NCBI GenBank assembly: GCA_937910785.1
Contig: CALDLG010000093.1
Location: 1 to 7,471, forward strand
Direction: 5' to 3'
Source: an uncultured Lachnospiraceae bacterium
Lineage (GTDB): Bacteria; Bacillota; Clostridia; Lachnospirales; Lachnospiraceae
Length of the DNA: 7,471 nucleotides
Shown one piece after another: positions 1 through 6,577 of this stretch (its first letter is position 1; every line of letters starts with the position of its first letter). Both the position numbers and the translations under genes were made by a program. The notes beneath the pieces were generated by a model that was given only the letters and a program-made list of their open reading frames with translations, did not search any database and was not told where the DNA came from.

Positions 1-1050
1 GGAGAGATTGAGCGGCATACGAAAGAATTGCAGGAAGTGCAGGAAGGCTTGCAGCTTAGCAAAGAAGAGGTGGAGCGTAAAAAAGAAAGCATTCTGGAAA
101 TTGAAAAGACCATTCTGGCTTCTCATACGACGCAGAACGATACGGAAGTAAAGCTGAAAGAGGATATTGCATCCAAGGAAACACTGTCTGCAAAACAAAA
201 GAACTTTTTTACGGAAAGAGAAGCGCTTTCCAGACAGATGAGCGCACTGGATAAGGAAGTATATCGACTGAACGGCCAGAAGGAAAAACTGGAAACCTCG
301 ATTGAATCCCAGATCAATTATATGTGGGATGAATACGAGATCACGCTGTCGGATGCGGCATCCATGCGGAATGAGGAAATGTCGGACCTGCCATCCATGA
401 AGAAGGACATTTCCAGACTGAAGGATGAGATCAGGAAACTGGGAGATGTCAATGTAAATGCCATCGAGGACTATAAGAATCTGATGGAGCGGTATACTTT
501 CCTGAAGACACAGCATGACGACCTGGTGGAAGCGGAGCAGACGCTTCTCGGCATCATCGAGGAGTTGGATACTTCCATGCGGAAGCAGTTTAACGAGAAG
601 TTTGCGGAAATCAACCGGGAGTTTGACAAGGTATTTAAGGAACTGTTCGGCGGCGGGAAAGGCACGCTTGAGCTGATTGAGGACGAGGATGTGCTGGAGG
701 CGGGCATTCGCATTATTGCGCAGCCGCCCGGAAAGAAGTTAGTCAATATGATGCAGATGTCCGGTGGGGAAAAATCGCTGACGGCGATCTGCCTGCTGTT
801 CGCGATTCAGAATCTGAAGCCGTCGCCATTCTGTCTGCTCGATGAGATCGAGGCAGCGCTTGATGAAAATAACGTAGGACGTTTTGCGAAGTATCTACAT
901 AAGCTGACGAAAAACACCCAGTTCATCGTGATTACGCACAGACGCGGAACGATGGAGAAAGCGGACAGGCTGTATGGTATTACGATGGAGGAAAAAGGAA
1001 TATCGACGTTAGTCAGCGTAAATTTAATCGATAAGGAATTGGATGATTGA
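1..1050 (+). CDS. smc: Chromosome segregation ATPase SMC, C-terminal part (5' end outside window)
   Basis: This is the C-terminal 349 residues of SMC, the ATPase that, with ScpA and ScpB, loops and organises the chromosome on the nucleoid. The frame is open from the first base, so the gene begins upstream; a full SMC is about 1,190 residues. Visible residues 1-145 are charged and heptad-like, the returning arm of the coiled coil. The C-terminal head follows. It starts near LGDVNVNAIEDY (147-158), which is typical of bacterial SMC. It then shows the ABC signature MSGGEK (253-258), Walker B with D-loop in FCLLDEIEAALDE (277-289) and the switch histidine in VITHRR (310-315). The Walker A lysine lies in the missing N-terminus. 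The signature begins with Met where Leu is usual, a conservative change. The stop overlaps the ftsY start by one base, so the two are surely co-transcribed. Identification is secure. Confidence 0.97.
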   Translation, partial: GEIERHTKELQEVQEGLQLSKEEVERKKESILEIEKTILASHTTQNDTEVKLKEDIASKETLSAKQKNFFTEREALSRQMSALDKEVYRLNGQKEKLETSIESQINYMWDEYEITLSDAASMRNEEMSDLPSMKKDISRLKDEIRKLGDVNVNAIEDYKNLMERYTFLKTQHDDLVEAEQTLLGIIEELDTSMRKQFNEKFAEINREFDKVFKELFGGGKGTLELIEDEDVLEAGIRIIAQPPGKKLVNMMQMSGGEKSLTAICLLFAIQNLKPSPFCLLDEIEAALDENNVGRFAKYLHKLTKNTQFIVITHRRGTMEKADRLYGITMEEKGISTLVSVNLIDKELDD

Positions 1051-1994
1051 TGAGTGAAGAAAAGAAAGGTTTTTTTGCCAGATTAAAAGAAGGATTAACG
1101 AAAACAAGAAATAATATTGTGTCAGGGATCGATTCCGTTTTTAACGGCTTTTCCCATATCGACGAGGATTTCTATGAGGAACTTGAGGAAATTCTGATTA
1201 TGGGCGATATCGGGGTTGCGGCAACGGAAGAAATTCTGACAAGACTGCGGGAACAGGTAAAAGAGAATCATATTAAGGAGCCGTCCGATTGCAAGGAATT
1301 TCTGATTAAGAATATCAAAGATCAGATGCAGGTGGGCGAGACGGCTTATGAATTCGAGAAAAAACCATCCATAGTGCTCGTGATCGGTGTCAACGGCGTT
1401 GGAAAGACGACCTCCGTCGGGAAATTGGCGGGCAAGCTGAAAGAGCAGAACAGAAAGGTCCTCCTGGCGGCGGCAGACACGTTCCGGGCGGCAGCCGGCG
1501 AGCAGCTGTCGGAATGGGCCCGGCGGGCGGGTGTGGATATGATCGGAGGCAAAGAGGGCGCGGACCCGGCCAGTGTGATCTACGATGCGGTGGCGGCGGC
1601 GAAGGCGCGGAACGTCGATGTGCTTCTGTGCGATACGGCAGGGCGTCTGCATAATAAGAAAAACCTGATGGAAGAGCTGAAAAAGATCAACCGCATCATC
1701 GATAAGGAACTTCCGGATGTGCACCGGGAAAATCTTGTCGTTTTGGACGGAACGACCGGCCAGAATGCCTTACAGCAGGCGAAGGAGTTCAATGAGGTGG
1801 CGGATCTTACGGGCATTATTCTGACGAAGATGGACGGGACCGCGAAAGGCGGTATTGCAGTGGCAATTCAGTCCGAACTGAAGATTCCGGTTAAATATAT
1901 CGGTGTCGGAGAGACGATCGACGATCTGCAGAAATTCGATGCGGAACAGTTTGTGAATGCGTTGTTTGATGTGAAAGAGCAGAGTATGCCATAG
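1050..1994 (+). CDS. ftsY: Signal recognition particle receptor FtsY
   Basis: FtsY is the SRP receptor GTPase. It docks ribosome-Ffh complexes at the cytoplasmic membrane so that membrane proteins are inserted co-translationally at SecYEG. The 314-residue product has a short basic N-terminus (KKGFFARLKEGLTKTR) instead of the long acidic A domain of E. coli, the usual form in Firmicutes. The N domain covers about residues 20-95 and the G domain 105-308. GTPase motifs are G1 GVNGVGKTT (113-121), G2 DTFRAAAGEQL (143-153), G3 DTAGRL (195-200), G4 TKMDGTAKGG (259-268) and GVGE (285-288). I chose ATG 1050; a TTG one codon earlier (1047) is also possible. The ATG overlaps the last base of the smc stop, which suggests translational coupling. 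Identification is secure. Confidence 0.97.
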   Translation: MSEEKKGFFARLKEGLTKTRNNIVSGIDSVFNGFSHIDEDFYEELEEILIMGDIGVAATEEILTRLREQVKENHIKEPSDCKEFLIKNIKDQMQVGETAYEFEKKPSIVLVIGVNGVGKTTSVGKLAGKLKEQNRKVLLAAADTFRAAAGEQLSEWARRAGVDMIGGKEGADPASVIYDAVAAAKARNVDVLLCDTAGRLHNKKNLMEELKKINRIIDKELPDVHRENLVVLDGTTGQNALQQAKEFNEVADLTGIILTKMDGTAKGGIAVAIQSELKIPVKYIGVGETIDDLQKFDAEQFVNALFDVKEQSMP

Positions 1995-2014
1995 GAAAAG
2001 AAAGGGGCAGGAAG

Positions 2015-3229
2015 ATGGAGCTTACGTTAGAGAAATTTGAGGAAGCATGCGAGGTTGTGAAAAAGGTCACGATGGAGACCAAACTGGTTTACAGCGATTA
2101 TTTCAGCGCACAGACGGGCAACAGGGTATACCTGAAACCGGAAAACATGCAGTTTACCGGGGCTTATAAACTGCGGGGCGCTTACTATAAAATGAGCACG
2201 CTGTCGGAGGAAGAGAGACAGAAAGGACTGATTACGGCTTCTGCCGGGAATCATGCGCAGGGTGTTGCTTACGCGGCCAAATGCTATAACGTGAAAGCGA
2301 CCATCGTTATGCCGACCACCACACCCTTGATCAAGGTTAACAGGACGAAAGGGTACGGAGCGGAAGTGATTCTTTACGGGGATGTTTATGATGAGGCCTG
2401 TACTTATGCATGTCAGCTGGCGGAAGAAAAGGGCTATACGTTTGTGCATCCCTTTGATGATCTGGATGTGGCGACAGGCCAGGGAACGATCGCAATGGAA
2501 ATTATCAAGGAGCTTCCGTTAGTGGATTATATTCTGGTGCCGATCGGCGGCGGCGGACTGGCGACAGGTGTTTCCACACTTGCCAAGCTGTTAAACCCGA
2601 AGATTCAGGTGATTGGGGTGGAGCCGGCAGGCGCAAACTGCATGCAGGCATCCGTCAAGGCCGGAAAGGTAATGACGCTTGACAGTGTCAATACGATTGC
2701 GGACGGTACGGCGGTTAAGACGCCGGGAACCAAAATTTTTCCCTATATCAGCAGAAACCTGGACGATATTATTACGGTGGAGGATGAAGAGCTTGTCGTA
2801 GCCTTTCTGGACATGGTCGAGAACCATAAGATGATCGTGGAAAATTCCGGTCTGCTTACGGTAGCGGCGTTAAAGCATCTGGATATCAGAAACAAAAAAG
2901 TCGTTTCGATTTTAAGCGGCGGTAATATGGATGTCATTACGATGTCTTCCGTAGTACAGCAGGGACTGGTTCTGCGTGACAGAATCTTCTCCGTGTCGGT
3001 GCTGCTTCCGGATAAGCCGGGCGAATTATCGAGGGTGTCCGAGGTGATTGCGAAGCAGAGCGGAAATGTCATTAAGCTGGAGCATAACCAGTTCGTTTCT
3101 ATTAACCGAAATGCTGCGGTAGAACTGCGTATTACGATGGAAGCCTATGGAACGGAGCATAAAAATCAGATTATTCAGGCGCTGGAAGAAAGCGGTTATA
3201 AGCCGAGAGTGGTGCGGGCAAGCATTTAG
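2015..3229 (+). CDS. ilvA: Threonine ammonia-lyase (threonine dehydratase) with C-terminal ACT domain
   Basis: This PLP enzyme converts L-threonine to 2-oxobutanoate and ammonia. That is the first step toward isoleucine, or a route for threonine fermentation. The 404-residue length matches the single-ACT form rather than the roughly 510-residue E. coli IlvA. The PLP lysine is K52 in FTGAYKLRGA. The substrate loop is SAGNHAQG (76-83), the phosphate-binding glycine loop is GGGGLATG (178-185), and SGGN (301-304) is the late fold-II motif. Residues 325-400 form a small ACT domain, beginning near VSVLLPDKPGELSRV, where an allosteric effector would bind. Start ATG 2015 has AGGGG at 2003-2007, seven bases upstream. 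The gene lies 20 bases after ftsY, so it is probably co-transcribed. Whether it is biosynthetic (ilvA) or catabolic (tdcB-like) cannot be decided, because no other isoleucine genes are present. The enzyme activity is a confident call. Confidence 0.93.
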   Translation: MELTLEKFEEACEVVKKVTMETKLVYSDYFSAQTGNRVYLKPENMQFTGAYKLRGAYYKMSTLSEEERQKGLITASAGNHAQGVAYAAKCYNVKATIVMPTTTPLIKVNRTKGYGAEVILYGDVYDEACTYACQLAEEKGYTFVHPFDDLDVATGQGTIAMEIIKELPLVDYILVPIGGGGLATGVSTLAKLLNPKIQVIGVEPAGANCMQASVKAGKVMTLDSVNTIADGTAVKTPGTKIFPYISRNLDDIITVEDEELVVAFLDMVENHKMIVENSGLLTVAALKHLDIRNKKVVSILSGGNMDVITMSSVVQQGLVLRDRIFSVSVLLPDKPGELSRVSEVIAKQSGNVIKLEHNQFVSINRNAAVELRITMEAYGTEHKNQIIQALEESGYKPRVVRASI

Positions 3230-3256
3230 TCCGAGAAGTCGGACATTTCTGCTTTT
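3229..3256 (+). terminator. Weak hairpin at the ilvA stop, possible terminator
   Basis: GTCCGA (3229-3234) and TCGGAC (3239-3244) form a perfect six-base-pair stem with a GAAG loop. The first base belongs to the TAG stop of ilvA. The bases after it (ATTTCTGCTTTT) are T-rich but interrupted, so termination would be partial at best. It could instead protect the mRNA 3' end. Confidence 0.3.
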
Positions 3257-3460
3257 CCCATTCACGGTAAAAAAGAAGCCGGCGGTGAGAATGCGGCAAA
3301 GGTCCATGCGGCCGGAAGCGTTTGGATTTACAGGAATAGAATGCCGGATAATCCATATACTGTAATTTGTGGGATATGCGGTAAGAGAAGACGCAGGCAT
3401 GGAAGAGACGTATCCGCGGACGATTATCGGGTTCATCGAGGTGGACGGGAAAGGATCGGG
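3230..3460 (+). other. Intergenic stretch, no recognised gene; open in the ilvA frame and holds a 21-codon ORF
   Basis: This is the first long gap in the window. The frame used by ilvA stays open from its TAG through to the YitT-family gene with no further stop. The implied peptide is rich in Arg, Gly and Lys and resembles no domain I know. In another frame, ATG 3399 begins a 21-residue ORF (MEETYPRTIIGFIEVDGKGS..., stop 3462-3464). Its TGA overlaps the YitT start as ATGA, and no good ribosome binding site precedes it. A TATACT at 3356-3361 resembles a -10 box but has no credible -35 at normal spacing. An ATGCGGC direct repeat lies at 3291-3297 and 3307-3313. I cannot assign a function. Confidence 0.4.
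3450..3455 (+). promoter_or_regulatory. Ribosome binding site that fixes the YitT-family start
   Basis: AAAGGA lies five bases before ATG 3461. It supports that start over the upstream in-frame ATG at 3341, which would add 40 Arg/Gly-rich residues that do not look like part of the family. The upstream ATG has its own weaker AGGA (3332-3335), so the longer form is not fully excluded. Confidence 0.65.
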
Positions 3461-4315
3461 ATGAAAAAACAGATTCTCAAAAATTATATCATGATTACGC
3501 TGATGGCTTTTTTTAATGCGGCGGCCATCAGTCTGTTTATTGATCCCCATAATCTTGCGCCGGGCGGCGTGACGGGTATCGCGATCATTATCAGCAGATT
3601 TGTGCCGGTGGAAACGGGTACACTGATCTTTGCACTGAATATGCCGATTCTGTTATTCTCGATCTGGCAGTTCGGAATTCGTTTTACGATATCGACGATT
3701 TATGCGACCGGAATGATTTCCGTTTTTACCAATCTGTTAGCGCCCTTAGGACCGGCAACGGATGATATTCTGCTGGCGGTGCTGGCCGGCGGCGTTCTGT
3801 ATGCGATTTCCATCGGACTGATCATGAAGTCGGGTGCAACGACGGGCGGTATGGATATTATCGTCAAATGGCTGCGGCTGAAACTGCCTTACTTAAAGAC
3901 GGGAGTGCTTTTTTTTATCACAGATGCTATAATTATAAGTGTATCGGGTATTGTGTTCCGGGATCTGGATGTGGCGCTGTATGCGGGAATCATTGCGGTG
4001 GTCAATTCCTTTATGCTCGATCTTGTATTATACGGCAAAGACGAGGCGAAGCTGCTGTATATTATCAGCGACAGGGCGGATGAGATTACGGACAGGCTTT
4101 TAAAGGAGATAGATATCGGCGTGACGCAGATCGAAGGCAGGGGAGCATTCAGCGGGAAAGAAAAAAAGGTGCTGATGTGCGTCGTGAAAAAGCCGGTATC
4201 ACCGCGGGTTGAAAATATCGTAAAAGAAGAGGATGCGGAGGCTTTCATGGTCATTACGAGCGCGACCGAAATTTTCGGGGAAGGCTATAAGAGTTATTTC
4301 GGAGACCGTTTTTAA
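3461..4315 (+). CDS. YitT family integral membrane protein (DUF161) with C-terminal DUF2179 domain
   Basis: The 284-residue protein has the standard YitT layout and length. A membrane part with about five or six helices lies at roughly residues 9-27, 52-70, 75-96, 102-121, 147-166 and 172-191. A cytoplasmic DUF2179 domain follows (about 197-280). Family motifs are LAPGGVTGIAIII (32-44), after the first helix, and SGATTGGMDII (124-134). In the C-terminal domain, TQIEGRGAFSGKEKKVLMCVV (222-242) and the ending EIFGEGYKSY (270-279) are typical. YitT proteins are common in Firmicutes, often in several copies, and their transported substrate or role is not established; some annotations call them transporters without proof. 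The gene stands between a biosynthetic gene and a cell-wall hydrolase, which does not help. The family call is firm; the function is unknown. Confidence 0.92.
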   Translation: MKKQILKNYIMITLMAFFNAAAISLFIDPHNLAPGGVTGIAIIISRFVPVETGTLIFALNMPILLFSIWQFGIRFTISTIYATGMISVFTNLLAPLGPATDDILLAVLAGGVLYAISIGLIMKSGATTGGMDIIVKWLRLKLPYLKTGVLFFITDAIIISVSGIVFRDLDVALYAGIIAVVNSFMLDLVLYGKDEAKLLYIISDRADEITDRLLKEIDIGVTQIEGRGAFSGKEKKVLMCVVKKPVSPRVENIVKEEDAEAFMVITSATEIFGEGYKSYFGDRF

Positions 4316-4346
4316 TTCGGAAGAGTGGTCCGTAAGAGGAGAAGAT

Positions 4347-5456
4347 ATGCGGGGAAAAAAGGTACGGATGAAAAGAAAGAGCAGAAAACAGCGCAGGATC
4401 GAGAACAGTATTTTGTTCGGTTCCATTATTCTCTGCATTGTGACGCTCTCGGCAGTGACGATTTGTCTGATTTTGTTTTTTAATTATCGGGCGGCTCAGC
4501 TGGAGGCGGTCAGGATGCAGGAAGAGATCGCAATGCTGAAGGAGAATTATACGCAGGAGGAAGTGGATGCCATGATCGCCGGAGAGAAACAGAATGCGGC
4601 GCTTGCGGCTTCGGAAGAAACGGAGGAAAGCATTCTTTCAAGAATGAAGGAGCTGATGCTTTCCGGTGACGGCGCGGTTAATATGCTCCGCCAGTTTTTT
4701 CCGGATGAAATCGTGCTCGTAGATAATAATCAGTATTATTTTTTCCCGATTCAGGATCACCTCGCAAAGCATGCTTATCTGCCGGAGAATTTTATACATA
4801 CGGAGGATGAGCTGATCGAATATTATGAGAATGGAGAGCTCATTTCTCATAAGGGAATCGACGTCTCCAGATACCAGGAGGAAATCGACTGGTCCGATGT
4901 TGCCGGAGACGGGGTGGAATACGCTTTTATCAGGCTTGGAATTCGTGGTTATACGGAAGGCGAAATCAAGGAAGACGAAACCTTTGAAGACAATATCAAT
5001 GGTGCGCTCGATAACGGAATCGAGGCGGGCGTTTATTTCTTTACCCAGGCGACGAGCGTTGAGGAAGCGGAAGAAGAGGCGCAGTACGTTCTGGATGCGA
5101 TTGAGCCCTATGATGTGACATATCCTGTCGTGCTGGATGTGGAAGCGGTGAATCAGGATAATGCCAGGACCAAAGATCTGACGAAGGAGGAACGGACGGA
5201 ATACTGCATCGCATTCTGTGAGATGATAAAACAGGCGGGCTATACACCGATGATCTATGGCAATCTGAAGTCTTTTATGCTGCTTCTCGATATGGAAAAG
5301 CTGGAGGATTATGACAAATGGTTCGCTTATTACGATGATCAGCTGTATTTTCCGTACAATGTCAGAGTCTGGCAGTATACCGATACCGGCAGCATAGACG
5401 GTATTGATGCGGATGTGGATATCAATATCAGCTTTGGGAAAATATCCGGGGATTGA
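4347..5456 (+). CDS. Membrane-anchored GH25 muramidase (lysozyme family)
   Basis: GH25 enzymes cut the beta-1,4 bond between N-acetylmuramic acid and N-acetylglucosamine in peptidoglycan. The 369-residue product starts with a strongly basic tail (1-18). One long hydrophobic helix follows (about 21-46) with no signal-peptidase site that I can see, so it is probably a type II membrane protein with the enzyme outside. Residues 48-105 are acidic and heptad-like, a likely coiled-coil stalk, then a 60-residue linker. The GH25 domain runs from GIDVSRYQ (170-177) to the C-terminus. Expected catalytic acids are D172, D264 and E266 (VVLDVE), and WQYTDTG (342-348) with DADVDIN (354-360) is the usual GH25 ending. 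There is no SH3, LysM or choline-binding repeat. ATG 4347 has AGGAG (4337-4341) five bases upstream. The frame extends further up into the previous gene but has no comparable site. It lies 31 bases after the YitT-family gene, and two stops in a row end it. Confidence 0.92.
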   Translation: MRGKKVRMKRKSRKQRRIENSILFGSIILCIVTLSAVTICLILFFNYRAAQLEAVRMQEEIAMLKENYTQEEVDAMIAGEKQNAALAASEETEESILSRMKELMLSGDGAVNMLRQFFPDEIVLVDNNQYYFFPIQDHLAKHAYLPENFIHTEDELIEYYENGELISHKGIDVSRYQEEIDWSDVAGDGVEYAFIRLGIRGYTEGEIKEDETFEDNINGALDNGIEAGVYFFTQATSVEEAEEEAQYVLDAIEPYDVTYPVVLDVEAVNQDNARTKDLTKEERTEYCIAFCEMIKQAGYTPMIYGNLKSFMLLLDMEKLEDYDKWFAYYDDQLYFPYNVRVWQYTDTGSIDGIDADVDINISFGKISGD

Positions 5457-5480
5457 TAGCTGTCTGCTGGTGGAGACGGG

Positions 5481-5486
5481 AAGGAG
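5481..5486 (+). promoter_or_regulatory. Ribosome binding site that fixes the TTG start of the AraC-family gene
   Basis: AAGGAG lies 11 bases before TTG 5498 and is the only strong site in the gap after the muramidase gene. The other early in-frame candidate, TTG 5453, overlaps the muramidase stop and lacks such a site. The next in-frame ATG lies well inside the sensor domain. Confidence 0.6.
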
Positions 5487-5497
5487 CGGGACCATAT

Positions 5498-6367
5498 TTG
5501 AATGAAAAAAATCTGGCGCAATATGAAAAGACCGGTTTTCTGGCGGAATCCTGTAAACTTTTTCATATAAAAGACTGCATTCAGAAAGAGTTTCCGTTTC
5601 ATTATCATGATTTTTATAAGATCATTTATTTTGTGGATGGAGACGTCAGTTATAAGATCGAAGGGAAAACATACCGGCTGAAATCGCATGATTTCGTTCT
5701 GGTGGATTATAACGCGATCCATAAACCGGAGATCAGCGGTAATATGCCTTATGAGAGGTATATTATCTATCTGTCGGGTGAGTTTATGAATCAGGAAAGC
5801 GGATCGGGGGAATGTCTGAAGCGCTGCTTTGAAATGGCAGGGCAGAAGGGGAACCATGTTCTGCATTTTTCGCCGGGAAGTTATGAAGAGCTGCTTGGCT
5901 GTCTGATGCGGATTGAAACGGAAGAACGGGGAGAGCGGGAATATTTGCGTGACAGAATGTTAGAAGCCGCTTTTCTGGAATTTATGGTGTTGTTCAACAG
6001 AGCCTGTATCGCTCAGCCCAAGGCATTTATTACGACTGCCGTTTATCATGAAAAAATTGTGGATGTTATATCCTATATTCAGGCACATCTGACGGAGGAT
6101 ATCAGTATTGATTTTCTGGCAGATACTTTTTTTATCAGCAGATATTATCTGATGCGGCAGTTTAAGGAGGCGACGGGCTATTCCATCCATCAGTATATCA
6201 ATGAAAAACGCATTCTGGAAGCAAAGCGAAGGATTCTGACGGGTGTGCCGGCATCCAGAGTCTGCTATGACTGCGGATACTCGGATTACTCTACATTTGC
6301 GAGGCGCTTTAAAGAGATTGTGGGCGTTGCGCCTTCTCTGTTGAAGGAAAACAGACAACGTGTCTGA
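5498..6367 (+). CDS. AraC family transcriptional regulator with N-terminal cupin-type sensor
   Basis: The 289-residue protein has the usual two-domain AraC plan. Residues 20-100 look like an AraC-type cupin sensor: FHYHDFYKIIYFVDG (34-48), then a beta-rich stretch (SYKIEGKTYRLKSHDFVLVD, 51-70) and IHKPEISG (74-81). A helical linker covers about 125-185. The C-terminal DNA-binding domain (about 187-287) has two helix-turn-helix units, near 203-222 (IDFLADTFFISRYYLMRQFK) and near 252-271 (ASRVCYDCGYSDYSTFARRF), with the classic GY-sD-s-FaRrFK signature. The family mostly senses small molecules, often sugars, in the cytoplasm; the ligand here is unknown. The start is taken as TTG 5498, since no ATG is in frame near the 5' end. 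The gene lies 41 bases after the muramidase gene with no obvious promoter between, so it may be co-transcribed. No sugar-transport genes are adjacent. Confidence 0.9.
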   Translation: MNEKNLAQYEKTGFLAESCKLFHIKDCIQKEFPFHYHDFYKIIYFVDGDVSYKIEGKTYRLKSHDFVLVDYNAIHKPEISGNMPYERYIIYLSGEFMNQESGSGECLKRCFEMAGQKGNHVLHFSPGSYEELLGCLMRIETEERGEREYLRDRMLEAAFLEFMVLFNRACIAQPKAFITTAVYHEKIVDVISYIQAHLTEDISIDFLADTFFISRYYLMRQFKEATGYSIHQYINEKRILEAKRRILTGVPASRVCYDCGYSDYSTFARRFKEIVGVAPSLLKENRQRV

Positions 6368-6377
6368 GGGAAGCGCA

Positions 6378-6465
6378 GGAAAGCGATATCCGGAAAGGGG
6401 AGTCCGAAAAGCGCCGGAAAGTCCCGTCCGGTAAGTTACAGTCCGGAAAAGCCCGGTAAGTTTCA
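6378..6465 (+). repeat. Compound degenerate direct repeat, TCCGGAAAG-like units
   Basis: At least six variants of TCCGGAAAG follow one another: 6389-6397, 6403-6411, 6413-6421, 6427-6435, 6442-6451 and 6452-6460. Looser relatives (GGAAAG, GGAAAA) flank them. Unit spacing alternates near 14, 10, 14, 15 and 10 bases. A higher-order repeat of about 24 bases is visible when 6402-6424 is compared with 6441-6464, and CCGGTAAGTTnCA occurs at 6428-6440 and 6453-6465. CCGGA (6414-6418) can pair with TCCGG (6427-6431), and other pairings are possible. The array begins 10 bases after the AraC-family stop and ends just before the next promoter. Confidence 0.7.
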
Positions 6466-6476
6466 TGGAAAAACAG

Positions 6477-6510
6477 TTTTCATTTTTTCGGAAGTTTGTT
6501 ACAATATAAT
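6477..6510 (+). promoter_or_regulatory. Sigma-A type promoter with extended -10
   Basis: TTTTCA (6477-6482) as -35 and TACAAT (6500-6505) as -10 are 17 bases apart, and TGT (6497-6499) directly before the -10 makes it an extended -10. A perfect TATAAT (6505-6510) overlaps downstream but has no good -35 at normal spacing. Transcription would start near 6512-6517, leaving a leader of about 65 bases before ATG 6578. Confidence 0.7.
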
Positions 6511-6550
6511 TGTATGGCAGGAACGGAATGAAATAAAACTATATAAAGCA

Positions 6551-6573
6551 GGTGCGGTGCACCGGAATGGAGG
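6551..6573 (+). promoter_or_regulatory. Leader hairpin and ribosome binding site of the peptidase-like gene
   Basis: GGTGC (6551-6555) pairs with GCACC (6559-6563) around a three-base loop, five bases before GGAGG (6569-6573), which lies four bases from ATG 6578. The hairpin stops short of the ribosome site, so it need not block it. GTG 6557 inside the hairpin is in frame but has no Shine-Dalgarno, and ATG 6578 is preferred. Confidence 0.55.
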
Positions 6574-6577
6574 AAAC

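Noticed and set aside
4638..5495. A 285-codon open frame on the minus strand, opposite the GH25 gene
   Set aside because: It lies fully against a well-supported gene, its translation has no recognisable domain, and its His/Ile/Arg-rich composition is that of a reverse-complement shadow.
5453..5497. TTG 5453 as the start of the AraC-family protein
   Set aside because: It overlaps the preceding stop and lacks a ribosome site, and the added residues (Trp, Arg, Gly-rich) do not fit the family.
6465..6488. A possible terminator for the AraC-family gene, from ATG-AAAA pairing with TTTT-CAT followed by T residues
   Set aside because: The stem is A:U-rich with a bulge and too weak. The T tract is better explained as the upstream part of the promoter.
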